Below are positions 53,236-63,717 of a stretch of DNA of 64,000 nucleotides, in pieces. Within the stretch, counting starts at the first letter, position 1; each line of letters starts with the position of its first letter. The DNA is from Echria macrotheca (Eukaryota > Ascomycota > Sordariomycetes > Sordariales > Schizotheciaceae). The notes beneath the pieces were generated by a model. The model was not told where the DNA came from. It ran no database searches and saw only the letters and a program-made list of their open reading frames with translations. The stretch spans positions 806,001 through 870,000 of the forward strand of contig MU839836.1 of NCBI GenBank assembly GCA_030411725.1, given 5' to 3'. A program made the translations under genes and the position numbers.

Positions 53236-54176
53236 TTAATAGGTATCCGCAGTATCATCATCTACTACGCGCTCGAAGAAGATCTCAAAGTTCCCGAAAA
53301 GCCTATACATCTCGAGGGAAAGAGTAATAGCGTTGCGTAGCCGATCGATATCGGTACCTTCGATAAGATAGATCACACCAATATCAAACATATTAAGAAT
53401 AGCAATAGCGGCCTTCTTAAACTCGCTCTTTTCGATATTAGTACAAATTTTAGAAACAAACAAGAAAGGCCACAAACCAATTCGCCACCCCCTTCCACCT
53501 TTATCAAACTAAAAGGGAAAATGTAGGCCACCTCAAGATAGCTGTAATCGTCACGGGGATTAAGCACATTTCCGTCGTCGTCTTTGGCAGAAGGTTGCCG
53601 CAATCGCTTTGCCAGTTTATTATGGTTAAAGGCACGCGTAATAACGCAGCGGTAGCGGTCGCGGGTAAGGCAGAAGCCCCGTAAGGCCCCTAGACGCTTG
53701 GAAGTTCCTATAAAATCCTGTATACGCTGCTATTCCTCCTTGGTTTGGACTCGCTCGACCGCAATATGGTAGTTAGGTATTAGCTAAGGTGTTTTAACCG
53801 TAGCGGCCCGTATTATTTAGCTAGTAGTTAGAAAAAAAGGATTAAAAATAATCGGGAGATATTACCTACGAGGGAGAAAGAAGTGGTAAATCAGGTAATC
53901 AGCAAACGAAAACACTAACGTGCGAAGACTGGCTACCTCGCTATCGTCGCTAAGGTTAATACTATCGTTGTCGTCGAGCATTCCAAGCGCGACAGATTGG
54001 AAAAAGGCTTTAAGAAACTTGTCCTGTAACTCGGGCGAGCGCGCATATTCGAATATCAATCTGACGAGGGCTGGGCGATTATACCCGTCGCCGTATCTAG
54101 AAGAAGCCGGCTACTATTCGGTTTTTTCGAAGTACGCGACGATACGGCGAAACCTACCAACGGCCTGGGCGCGTTG
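53236..54176 (-). pseudogene. HNH endonuclease (HNH_2-type) gene inactivated by RIP-like mutations
   Basis: On the minus strand one can follow GRFRRIVAYFEKTE, two TAG codons (54111-54116), NRPALVRLIFEYARSPELQDKF, a short exon ending at a GTAATA donor near 53865, then RVQTKEE, another TAG (~53729), RGFCLTRDRYRCVITRAF (the first cysteine strand), VAYIFPFSL, a +1 frameshift near 53480, AAIAILNMFDIGV and NAITLSLEMYRLFG. In fungal HNH_2 proteins the last motifs read AHI-PFSL and N..L....H..FG. Here both histidines are Tyr (TAC at 53523-53525, TAT at 53305-53307) and the stops sit where CAG glutamines would fit: all C-to-T in CpA context on the sense strand. The local sequence is visibly AT-richer than its surroundings. 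Clearly dead. Confidence 0.8.
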
Positions 54177-54181
54177 CTAAC

Positions 54182-54291
54182 TGCTTTCAAAAATGGGATG
54201 GACTTCGGAAAAGTCGATTATGTCTTCTAAGGACGATTAGTAACGGTGTGACGGAGCCGCCATATTAATAAAGGTTGAGCTTGTCTGTGAA
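54182..54291 (+). repeat. 110-bp direct copy of 51742-51850
   Basis: Identical except for a few positions, almost all G-to-A relative to the 51.7-kb copy (for example CTAGGGAC to CTAAGGAC, GATTGGTGACGG to GATTAGTAACGG, AATGG to AATAA). It adjoins the HNH relic directly. Confidence 0.9.
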
Positions 54292-55433
54292 GAAGTCGTT
54301 AGGTGAAGTGGAAGAGAAGGTAGAGAAATACAGCGGTGATTTGATGCACGCGAAACCAGCCAAGACCAACCCGCTCCCTTTTCTGGATAACGATAACGAT
54401 AGCGATAACGATGAGCCGCTGGCGGTGAGACGTGGCAGAAACTGCTCAGCCACTAAAACTGCACGAGCAGATTGTCTCCGCACATCGGTCCGCTCCCCCA
54501 TTGAACCGCTCGGCCACCGCCTCGACTAGAATCAGCCTGCCACGGCGCGCTCCGAACGCAAACTGCACACTGGAGGAAGCAGCAGGGACCCCCACCCTCT
54601 TCTCTTTGGATAATGACTGACCAGCCGATTCAACAGCTAACCTCCTTACCCCGCGCTACCTCCGTTACCAAATTCTCGACGCTGCTGCTGGTCACTAGTT
54701 ATTCCCCGTGCCCCCCCCCGCGGGCGCCCTCTTGGCCTTCGCGACACTCGCGATGATGCTGAGGACCTCAGTAATAAGAAGAAGAACCGTGTCCGTGAGG
54801 TTCAGCGCCTCGCGCTTGCTCCCCCCCAGCACTGACGCGCCACACAGTCATGATGAGAAGGTCATTGCAGGCAAACAGCGGGCGGCGCCCAAGCCGACAC
54901 TCCGCGAGGTATGTAGGCACACGCGTCAGTTGGGGTTTCCTCTCAACCGAACTCGTCGAACTTGTAGCACCTCCGCTAAAACCTGCTCGGCAAAGCCACC
55001 GGCAAGCTCCTCCCTCGATCGCCCGTAGTACTCCTTCCGCCAAATCCTCGACACCGACAATTCCCCACCGTGCCCCTTTAGTCGAAAGGATCTCCAACAT
55101 GTTCCATCCTCCCACCAACGCGCCTTCGACGTCTTCACGCGCCACAGCTTCGCATGCCCCGCGCTCACCGTCGGCTTCGCACATCAAGATCCGGTTCTTG
55201 TCCCTTGTGCTCTTCGTCCGGCTCAACCCAAGCTTAGCTGTCCCGAGCAGCGCCGGTCACGTCACGGCGATCTCGCCTACGGATATCCGGTCGCCGACCC
55301 TACCAGTATATTCCTGCTACTGGTAGCCTTGACACCGATGCGATGGATAAGCCCTTTCGCCGTCATCGTCTGCGCCGCTACTCTAGACGCCACGGGAGCT
55401 GAAGGCAGGCGAGCGTCTGCACCACAATGAACT
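54292..55433. repeat. Repeat mosaic
   Basis: 54610-54635 has the AATGACTGACC...CAACAG motif. 54920-54950 has the CAGTTGGGGTTTCCTCTC motif. 54960-55110 is an inverted copy of the 45.8/57.4-kb repeat. 55190-55205 carries CTTGTCCCTTGTGC. No gene recognised. Confidence 0.5.
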
Positions 55434-55568
55434 GGAGCCGGGACATCAAGAGGCTGCCAAGCGGGAGAAAGAATACCTGTCAAGCATCTGCGCCTTGCAC
55501 CACATATGAGAAACGCGGCTGTGGTGGCAAACGAGCTGCTGGGACCCATTCTGAGTCGAACCCAAACG
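55434..55568 (+). pseudogene. Intron-less partial copy of the coiled-coil gene at 22358-23451
   Basis: 55434-55503 matches 22631-22699 (CATCAAGAGGCTGCCAAGCG, GGAGAAAGAATA, CTTGCACCA) and 55510-55568 matches 22760-22829 (GTGGCAAACGAGCTGCTGGG, CGAACCCAAA). The 50-nt intron of the source gene (22700-22749) is absent, with only a few bases altered at the junction. The copy is ~135 bp, has lost the frame and is embedded in dispersed repeats. A spliced RNA intermediate is the simplest explanation. Confidence 0.8.
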
Positions 55569-55589
55569 GCGACAACACGCCGATGATGA

Positions 55590-56005
55590 GCACGGGCATA
55601 GGAAGACGTCGAAGGCCGCTGGCGTCGGCGTCGGCTGGCGCGTCCGTCCGCCTCGACTGGTCCGAACAGCGGGCAGGCGGGTGGGACTCGCGGAGGCTCG
55701 ATAAGAGGCGGGAGGGAACCCCAACTGGTGCGTGCCGTGGGCGGGGCGTACCTGAGGAGTCGACAGGACGCCTGGATCGGACACTCTGACGGCAAAGACG
55801 TCTTGTGTCCCAGAGGCCTCGACAACCCCCCACACAGCACCCGATCCTCCACGTACCCTCCCCCGGCCTCAGCTCTTAAGGACCAGAACTTGGCACGGGG
55901 GACGAGAACCGGGCCTCCAAGCCAGCTTGGCACAAACGAAACCCTCTCCGCCCTCTTCGTCAAGACTGAACGGGACCCGCCACTAGCGCTATCCTCTGCG
56001 AGCCC
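55590..56005. repeat. Composite dispersed repeat
   Basis: The first part (55590-55680) is an inverted copy of the 19.66/51.87-kb repeat. The second part (55685-56005) is a direct copy of 44930-45250, from GAGGCGGGAGGGAACCCCAA through GGACGAGAACCGGGCCTCCA to GCTATCCTCTGCGAG. Confidence 0.8.
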
Positions 56006-56142
56006 CGATCGCCGTCGTCTGGCCCGTCGTCCGGCCCGCCAAGGCGGACTTGGACGCGCCACGACCTAGATACCGACGCCAACGCCGCTACTCAGTGACA
56101 GACTCGGGGCCTCCCCGGCTGTGACGAGAAGATGTCGAGCCC

Positions 56143-56690
56143 TCTCGGCCTAGGCCCTGCGACGGTCCCCAAGTATGAGCATTCGCCACCCTCCCCTCCG
56201 AAGGGAAACACCCCCGAAGGCTGGTAACCCCGCGCTACACGTCACCATCACAAGCGCTCGTCAGCGTCGCAGCGGCGAGCGAGCTCATCACCAAGGTTGG
56301 GTTTCGGTGGGTGCAGCATACAAGTGATGTACTGGCGAGGCATTATCCGGAGGTGTTGGCGAGGACGAGGAGGAATGTGTTTACGCCTTCGGAAAAGGTA
56401 GGGGCGGTAAGGGTATAAGGGGATTGGCTTCGGATTCGAAGCACGAGGTTACCACTTTAAGGTATCATTCTATAAAAACGACTAAGACATGCAGGATATG
56501 CCCTCTTGTAGCACTCTCAAAGCCTGTTCCACTTGCTTTTGACGAACGGACGCTCTCTGACTCCCTCACTGCGCCTTCTCCTGGAATAATTGAGCTGGGA
56601 TTGCCCTCCGCTTAGCAAACCAAACCCCATGGCACAAGCACCTTCAGGGCGACACACCGACAAAATGCGCCTAAAGCCAGCCACAAAGTG
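56143..56690. repeat. Repeat pieces
   Basis: 56143-56226 is the third copy of the CGGCCTAGGCCCTGCGACGG unit (25.8 and 34.3 kb). 56535-56690 is the inverted partner of 17.45-17.8 kb. Between them nothing is recognised. Confidence 0.65.
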
Positions 56691-59007
56691 CCCGCGCTCC
56701 AGCGATACCCAAGCGATAACTACCCTTCTACAAACATCGGAAGCTGCGGCTTCAACTTCGGCGAGCAGAACTAAAGGTAAAAAGCTAACCCGGTGCCGGC
56801 GTAGAGCCAATTACCTTCTCTCCCACCACTCTGCTCCCAAACTCCTGTGACCACTCCGCATGAGCCTCATAGCCTATACGAGCTTCAGGTAGCGGCGCAG
56901 GCGATGATGGCGAAGGCGATCGTACTGATCGGAAACTTGTCGCTCGTATGTCCGCTAGGCGTGCCGATGTGTCGACGTGCCCGCGCATGGTTGATATTTG
57001 CACCAGTGTGGGGGCTGCGAGACGGCTGGAGGAGGATGGGCGGAGGGACGGAGTTTTTGGACCAAATTCGGCACACCAGCCAAGGGCCCAGAACCCTCAG
57101 CACCATTTTCGCGTAAAGGTGGCGCGGAGCAAGGGAGCAATTGACTATTGAATCGGGTGGTCAGTCATTGTAGTAAAAGAGAAGAGTAGCCACTTCGAGC
57201 ATCGAGACCATCTGGAAGCCGCCGTGCATCTCCGCTAGCACGGGTCTTGGCACCCTTCGAGACGATCTTCTGCGTCTTGAATCTCACTCCGCACCGATTC
57301 GACCGCATAAAATCGAGGGTGGCCGTCGAGGGCAGCGCGGGGGCTAGCAGATTGAAGGTCAGCATGCCCAACGAGCTCGCCCCGGTGAGGCTGACCGGCA
57401 TACTGCCTTTCACACCGCGGTAACGCCGCTCGAGACAGAGTGTAGAAGTCGGACTAGGCTGGCCTATGTTGGGACCCTTCTGACCATGGGGCGGGGTAGG
57501 AGATTGTCGGTGTCGAAGATTTGGCGGACGGAGGGCAAAGAGGGTGCAAGCGATCGGCGAAGCTTCTCAACGGGCAAGCTGTCGGTGGTCTTGCTGAGTA
57601 GGTCGTAGTGGTGGTCCCTGTGAAGGGGAGTACGACGGCGGATTCGGCGATGGGGGACCGAGCTTGCGGGTTGCGGTGCACAGAAAAAGTAGTGCATTCC
57701 AAGGCTACCTTTGCGGACCTGTGGAGCGATGGCCTCATCATGGCTGAGCCCAACCCGCTGAGACAGGATAGCATCCGCGCTAACTTGCCTCTCAATCCCG
57801 TCAGACTGCTGCACTCGCAATGTAAGGGTCGGTAGCCTGTTCTTCGACGGCCGCGATGAGAGAAGTCCTAGTCTGAAGTCGCACGCCGTGTCGCTGTCAC
57901 GCTACGAACCTGCAGTTTCGGGGTCCCCGCGAAGATGACGACGATGTGTCGGCACCCTTGTAGTTGGGTGTAGGCGGTTTTGATCGCAGCCCAGTTCTCG
58001 TCACTGTCCAACCAAGTTTTGGTCCACCGCTGCCGGCAACACCGGTACGACGTCATTGATACTGCATGCGGCCGTCGACTATAGCGAGGCGAGCATACTG
58101 ACCGGGTCACTATCGACGTGAGCGGAGGGCGAGATATCTGCTTTAGGGCCGAGGAAAGCGATTAGATGGCGGCGCAGGGTGGTTGTCGAGCAGTAGTTAG
58201 CTGTTAAATTGGGTTGTCAGTCATTGTAGTGAAAGAAGAGAGAGAGAGTGAGGGGATTTGTACTCAACCTTCATGACAGACATCTCGTCAAGCATCGTCT
58301 CGTCTTTGGTAGCTACGCTACACTTCTTGCGGATCGGAGAGCTAGCGCGAACTAGGCATCGGGTGGAGAATTGTCGGTAATATTCGATGAGTGTGAGTTT
58401 GGTCAGTCTTGAAGGAGCAATCGGTGGTGTGGAGCGTTGCGAGAGCTGAAGGCAGGCGAGCGTCCGCCATCACGAAAAGGTTTGTGGTGGTGACGTGCAG
58501 CCCGGGGATTGGGTGTAGTGTCAGGGGGTTGTCGAGGGAAATTTCCGTCACTGCGCATGTGTCAAAGCCGACGGGACTCTCGACTTAGCTCGGGTACGGT
58601 AGGGATTGTCGGTGTTGAGGACTTTGTGGGTGGAGGGCAGCGTGGGACAACGGAGGGCATTTGAGCTTGGCCGGAAGAGGGGTAAAAGTTTCGCTGTTGC
58701 AGAGTCGCGCACAAGTTCGATGGCGCTTGGGGCGGTCTGGGTGTGGTTGAAGTCTGGTCACGATGGTGAGCTAAGTCGAGAGAAGTTACGCGGCGCAATG
58801 ATAAGAGATAAGAAGGCGTCAGTCTTTTGGTTACCCCGCAGTGGCCGATACGGTGTTCCTCCTTCTGCACGGCGGATTTCTTTGCACCATGACCCCGCAA
58901 GCCCTCTGTTAGTGTGGGGTCAGCGGATAATCGTCGGCTACGAGAAGCCCGTCCACTCTTTTCTTTGTGCCCGAGAAAATCGTCCGACACAGATCCAGCA
59001 ACAAGCC
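56691..59007. repeat. Repeat mosaic upstream of the three-exon gene
   Basis: 57215-57295 is the inverted partner of 49925-50000. 57381-57617 is a copy of 45781-46059. 57985-58035 has TTCTCGTCACTGTCCAACCA and AAGTTTTGG. 58210-58330 has the TCAGTCATTGTAGTGAAAGA family with CATCTCGTCAAGCATCG. 58490-58565 is a copy of 16.73 kb. The last ~300 bp before 59008 probably hold that gene's promoter. Confidence 0.55.
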
Positions 59008-59861
59008 ATGGAGCCAGAGATATTCTCGCTGGAAGTTGCAAAGAAATCGCTCGACGAGGAGGGCTTCATTCGCTTAAATGATCTGGAGCTAGGTAACGAC
59101 ATCTCACAGATGCAGCAGAGGGGCTTCCCGTTTTGGAGTGAAGACGGCCTGGACTTCTGTAGGAAGCATGTCCTGGCGGATGAGGTGGGTGGAAATCCCC
59201 ATCCCCTATGGATCTCTCTAATATCTCTCAGCGTATCCGATCTATTCTCAAATCCTGGTTCGGCGAACGGTGCATCCTGGTGCACTGGCTAAGATACACA
59301 GCGAACCCAGGACATGTGATCTGCTTCAGGAGAGGTGGTCCTGAAGCTGGTCGACGCCGGCTGATGGTCCACCTAATGGCTAGGGGATCGCAAGTCGTAT
59401 ACTGGAGCCGTTCGCACCTCCAGAAGCTGCTCTGGTTGGAGACGGAGTATCGTTACTACGAAATTCCTGCACCTACTCTTGTCAATGCTGGCCTGAAAGG
59501 GGAGGATCTTGAGTTTAAAGACAGTCACTTGTAAGTTTCCAATCATGGATTTCGCTGTCATTCTCTAAGATAGCCTAGGAGAGCGATAGTAGATGCACGA
59601 CTTGGCCTCGAGCTTAAGCAGGGTTACGCAATCGCCTTCGTTTTCGCGACAGAGGATGCGCTCAACAGGTTGCCGCCAATGTTCCTTCCGAACCTACCGA
59701 CGCTAAAACAAAAGGTTCGCGACGAGATGGAGAGCCCAGACATCGGAGTGAATTTCGCATTTGGGAAGACTGCGTCAGGTACAAGCCAAATCACTAAGAG
59801 CTCTTCCGACTCTCGCCCCAAGACTCCGGATCGTAACACCCCCAGCGGCGCGTCATCCTAG
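59008..59861 (+). CDS. Unknown fungal protein, three exons
   Basis: Exons 59008-59184, 59232-59530 and 59579-59861 with introns of 47 nt (GTGGGT...CTCAG) and 48 nt (GTAAGT...CCTAG) give 252 residues from an ATG in good context (AGCCATGG). Visible motifs: LDEEGFIRLNDLELGNDISQ near the N-terminus, RRLMVHLMARGSQVVYWSRSHL in the middle, and IVDARLGLELKQGYAIAFVFA after the second intron. The tail is Ser/Pro-rich. The arrangement (an ARGS-x-V-x-YW-x-x-SH strand, then a DARL strand) resembles a widespread group of uncharacterised fungal proteins with a jelly-roll appearance, faintly like phytanoyl-CoA dioxygenases, but an HxD iron motif is not evident. Function unknown. It is convergent with the zinc-finger gene (68 bp between the stops). 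Confidence 0.7.
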
Positions 59862-59929
59862 TCGAGGGCCACAACACAGTTCGACACACGCGGCGGATGA
59901 ATGTGGATTAATTGGAAGAACGAGCAATG

Positions 59930-60851
59930 TTATGCTGTAAAATGAGCTACCTGCATGTCGGTGACGCCTATGCTTCCTTCAACCGAGAAGGGATGTTGAA
60001 TGAAGTTCACACTATGAAAGAGGGGAGCATCGAACGGATCAACTTCCGGAGTCGGGATTGTCGTGTTCAGACGCGGTTGAGGTTGCGTTAGAATGCCGGC
60101 GAATTCCCCCAGCCCGGCGGCATTGGCAACTTGCGTCAACGACTCTTGTTTTGGATTCGACGCCAGTTCAATAGAGTAGAGTGAGGTGTTACTACCATCG
60201 GGAAGATGGGAGCCGCCCCCCACAACGTCATGGCCCTGAATATTGCCACATCCTGAATCCGAGCCCATACCTGCCTCTTCCCATGTTCTTTTATTGGCAG
60301 TCCGTGGCAGAAGTGCCTTCAACAGTTCCTTCTTGACCAGTTTGCGTAGACTATCGCATGTCTGGGCTGTATACACCTTCTTCGATTCGTTCGGGCTGTT
60401 GTGCGTTCTTGCATGTCTGATGTACTCGCTTGCTCGATCGATGACTTTGAAGCAGTATACGCATACTTCTCTACATGGGACATCTGTGGACAAGATGTTA
60501 ACATCAAAACAACAAAGAGAAGGAATGCAAAGCCTACGAGTCCCAAAGTGCACCCAGAGCTGCTGCCCCGTGGAGAAGGGTTTGGTCCGCGAGCACCCTG
60601 CGTAAGGACAATAAGTGTTCTTGCTTATTGTATTCAGCTCTTCATCCTCATCCTCGGGACTCTCATTCGCATTCGCGTGGGCATGACATTTTTCGAGTTC
60701 CGCAGCTCGAGCCTGGAAGAAGATTAGAGTTGCAGCGCTCGACACCTGGTTTACTAACCCGGTATTCGTCGAAATGGGACTCTAAAAGTTCTCTCGATGG
60801 AAAAGAGGCAAAGCAAAATCTGCATTGCCATTGCTGGATCGCGCGCGACAT
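59930..60851 (-). CDS. C2H2 zinc-finger protein, two exons
   Basis: Exon 1 (60851-60759) joins exon 2 (60712-59930) over a 46-nt intron (GTTAGT...TCCAG), phase 0, giving 290 residues from ATG 60851. Three fingers are visible: CRFCFASFPSRELLESHFDEY within exon 1; CPYAGCSRTKPFSTGQQLWV with H and C ligands at ~55-85; and CVYCFKVIDRASEYIRHARTH, a classic C-x2-C-x12-H-x3-H, at ~105-125. Between the first two is an acidic linker (ESPEDEDEEL). The last 130 residues are low-complexity with Asp/Ser/Pro and could act as an activation region. Probably a DNA-binding regulator in the nucleus; targets unknown. Confidence 0.8.
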
Positions 60852-61154
60852 ATTCCGCCATTTGCCGAGGCAAGATTAGGTGTGATCAGAAGACGAAGTG
60901 GTTGCGGTTATTCGCAACTTCGGATGACTCACCCGACATTTTGTGGGCACGTGCCAATCACGGACGGCGGTTGATACAGCCAACCGCGACTGCCGGCCAA
61001 CTTATCCATGCCACACCAGCAATAAAAATACCTTGCAATTCCACGGAAGTTGGGCAATGGTCACTTCTCGTTCGAAGTCAGAGTTTTACCTCGAAGACTG
61101 TCCGGTTTCATCGATTATTCATCTCCTACCTTTGCCTTTATTGTTGACACGGAG

Positions 61155-61256
61155 ATGACTTGCGAAACTTGCGGGGGCAAAGGCCTCGAGGGGGTGAAGT
61201 GTCCGACCTGTCATCATGAGCCCCGTGATCCGTCTTCCTCTAGCAGCAAGCGTTGA
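61155..61256 (+). other. Small cysteine-motif open frame (33 residues)
   Basis: ATG 61155 to TGA 61256. The peptide has CETCGGKG followed by CPTC, a CxxCxGxG...CxxC arrangement as in zinc-ribbon or DnaJ-type fingers, then a Ser-rich tail. It may be a terminal exon or a genuine small protein; the upstream frame is open for ~35 further codons without a clear start. Not recognised. Confidence 0.3.
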
Positions 61257-61652
61257 GTATCGCAGAATTTAGTAAAGTTTTTCCTCCTAAACATAGATCC
61301 CCCCATACTGACGCCGTGGCAGACATAAGACGGATGTTTTCACTTTTGTTGAGTCGATGGCACGGGTGTTACGTGATCGGGGATCTTTGTGATAATGAGC
61401 ATGATGTTTTGCATACAGCTGGATGCTAAGGAATAGTGTCTCAACACCGCTCTCGTGTTCGAAGCGCGGGGCTACAGCGTGTCTCTGACTAGCGGAGGGA
61501 GACGGTGCGATCGAACTTGGAAGAATTTGTTAGTGCTTGGTCCACGTGCCGATTTTGTGCGTGCCTTTTAATTTGGCACCTTGCCACGGTTGTACTGCAT
61601 TTTACATTCACCCCATGGGAAGATCACGCTGCGCCATAATCCCCATCAGCAG

Positions 61653-61800
61653 TATCGCGCCGTGCGATACCCTCCATGTCAACCGCGCTTCCGCTATACC
61701 CTATTAGTGGTATCGCGCCGTGCGATACCCTCCACGTCAACCGCGCTTCCGCTATACCCTATTAGTGGTATCGCGCCGTGCGATACCCTCCATGTCAAAT
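61653..61800 (+). repeat. 58-bp tandem repeat, 2.5 copies, each with a hairpin
   Basis: Unit starts at 61653, 61711 and 61769 (period exactly 58). Copies 1 and 2 differ by one base (CATGTC/CACGTC). Each unit opens with the inverted repeat TATCGC-GCCGT-GCGATA; with the preceding GG in copies 2 and 3 the stem is 8 bp (GGTATCGC/GCGATACC) with a 5-nt loop. A fourth, degenerate hairpin (TATTGCGCTGTGCGATTA) lies at 61812-61829. Confidence 0.9.
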
Positions 61801-61879
61801 TCGCACATCTGTATTGCGCTGTGCGATTACCCCTGTCCAACTGGCCACTTGAATCGAGTGGACTCTCGGTGGGCTTTAC

Positions 61880-62105
61880 TTCACCAATTCAGTGTGGTGA
61901 TGGCCTCTCATGCACATGGAGAAAACAGTAGCTGCATCCAAGACATTGTTACGAAGAAGACTGCCCATGGATCTGCTGCCCCTGCAGACCTATATCACCA
62001 ACTCATTGTAGCGACGGACATCATGCACATGGAATGTAAATGGTTGCTGCATTTCGAGACATTGTTACGTAGAAAAAGCACACATGGATCTGCTGCATAT
62101 TCTTC
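61880..62105 (+). repeat. Imperfect 113-bp tandem duplication
   Basis: CACCAATTCAGTGTGG...CATGCACATGGA...AGACATTGTTACGAAGAAG...CATGGATCTGCTGC is followed after 113 bp by CACCAACTCATTGTAG...CATGCACATGGA...AGACATTGTTACGTAGAAA...CATGGATCTGCTGC, with moderate divergence. Confidence 0.8.
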
Positions 62106-63084
62106 TGTATGGCCCAGTTGAGTGCACTAGACAGAGCCTAACCCGTACCACCGCTACAGCCACGCCATCACGCCGGCCCGCTTGGTCCAAGCTGTCTTTC
62201 AGAGCTTTGAGGCTTGCCATTTTCATCAACTGGGATGCATATCCGACAATGTTGGTGTCCGCATCCACGCTTCCCACAGATCGAAGCTCCTTGGCTGTTT
62301 CGACGCCAACACTGCCGGAAATTTAGGCACAGTTTTCAGCAAGGGATAGGAGCGCATTACCTCGTGGCAAACCCAGTGTGTAGCTAGGTCACATGGCATA
62401 ATGCTTCGGAGACAACAACTGGCTTCCGTCCTACAGGTCAAAGTATTGGGGATTCTTCCTCGCGTCGGTCGTCGTCTTTGGATGGTCTATTTATCAGCAT
62501 AGCAAAACCACGAGGCTGAGAAGACCACCATGCTGAGAGCCGCATAAGGTATTTGACCACTTGCATTCAACGGCATCAAGCCCCCTCACATATCTTGTGG
62601 CCCACCGGCGCACGCCAACGCATGTTGGCCCATGCAAGAGCCACGTAGACAGGCGTGGGATGTGGGCACCCCGGCCGCTTGTAACATGGCCGAGGTAGGG
62701 GGTTGACGGGATCATTGACCAATATCATCCGATTCAACATTTGAATTATGCAGGTCGGCTTACGAAGGTACCTCTTGCTGGGTGGTCCAGACACTGGTGT
62801 GCCCCGGACCACCATGCACGCATGCCCACAACCGAGCAGACACAGGTTGAAGGATTTGAGAGGGGTATGGGAACATCTGGTGTCCTCAGATGAAGTGACA
62901 CAGAGCCCAAGGGGTACGAAAGATGTGGGAAAGGAGAGGCGTTGCTTGGCGACTGCACGGCACGTTATATCAGGAGGAGCGGTCTTCGTTGAGCCCAGTC
63001 TCCATCTGCTCACAGTTTACACCCTTGATTCGCCCTCAAAAACCACCTTCCAACGTACTTCACAGATACGGCTCTGGTGATGGT
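62106..63084. other. No confident gene
   Basis: Minus-strand frames here (for example 62576-63013) lack recognisable domains. No repeat family from the 5-58 kb mosaic is seen, so the mosaic appears to end before about 59 kb. Confidence 0.3.
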
Positions 63085-63540
63085 TCATTCTCCGTGGACT
63101 CCCCTGGCAGGACTGCACCATACCCGAAGTAAGACGGCAATCGACCAAATTGAACAAGGAGATAGGCTGACTTGGCGAGTTCTCCGAGGTTCCGGAAGCC
63201 GACTGTCGTCCCCCCGTCCCCCGGCTCCAGAATTCGAGCCTCGGTGAAAGACTCGGCTTTCAACACCCCGGCCAGAGACCTCTCCACTTATTCCCCCCGA
63301 CACCTTCTTGTACTCCAACCTTTCATTCACGATCTGCAAATCAAAATCCAGCCAGCTGTTGTAGTAGTCAGTACCTCTCCGCTTGTTCATGTCTTCACCG
63401 TCTGGCATCACCTCCATCTTGTAGTCCAGCCCATCGTAGCCCAAACAAGAAGCAACTGTCCCGTAAGGAGGCCTAGCTCCGGATTCTCGGGAGTTCTTGT
63501 CATCAGAATCATAGACCTCTACCTGTCCCTCCCCTTCCAT
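63085..63540 (-). CDS. Hypothetical protein, uncertain
   Basis: A 151-residue frame from ATG 63540. The first half is acidic and Tyr-rich (VEVYDSDDKN, CLGYDGLDYKMEVMPDGEDM, YYNSWLDFDLQIVNERLEYK) and looks protein-like; the second half is Gly/Arg-rich and may be non-coding. A GTACTG...TTGCAG segment (~63330-63370) could be a small intron. Unrecognised. Confidence 0.25.
   Translation of the reverse strand: MEGEGQVEVYDSDDKNSRESGARPPYGTVASCLGYDGLDYKMEVMPDGEDMNKRRGTDYYNSWLDFDLQIVNERLEYKKVSGGISGEVSGRGVESRVFHRGSNSGAGGRGDDSRLPEPRRTRQVSLSPCSIWSIAVLLRVWCSPARGVHGE
63115..63170 (+). repeat. Short diverged duplicate of 63690-63750
   Basis: CACCATACCCGAAGTA...GGCAATCGACCAAATTGAAC AAGGAGATAG-CTGACTT here corresponds to CACCGTACC...CGAAGTATGAGATGGGCAATC, CAACTTGAGCAAGGAAATAG and CTGACTT there. 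Confidence 0.55.
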
Positions 63541-63717
63541 TTATGGTCTAGGGCCCATCAGCCGTTGCTCTTTGGAAATACCAGTGAACTAACACAGACT
63601 GTCAACAAAAGTCCTCGCTTTGGATTCTAGGGACATCCCATACGCAGCCAAGCTCCCTGCTGTCGCACTCCACAGGTAAGACTACACCGTACCTGACCCG
63701 AAGTATGAGATGGGCAA

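Noticed and set aside
62576..63013. 145-codon minus frame near the right end
   Set aside because: Cys/Pro/Arg-rich composition, no motif, and no supporting copy or splice pattern.
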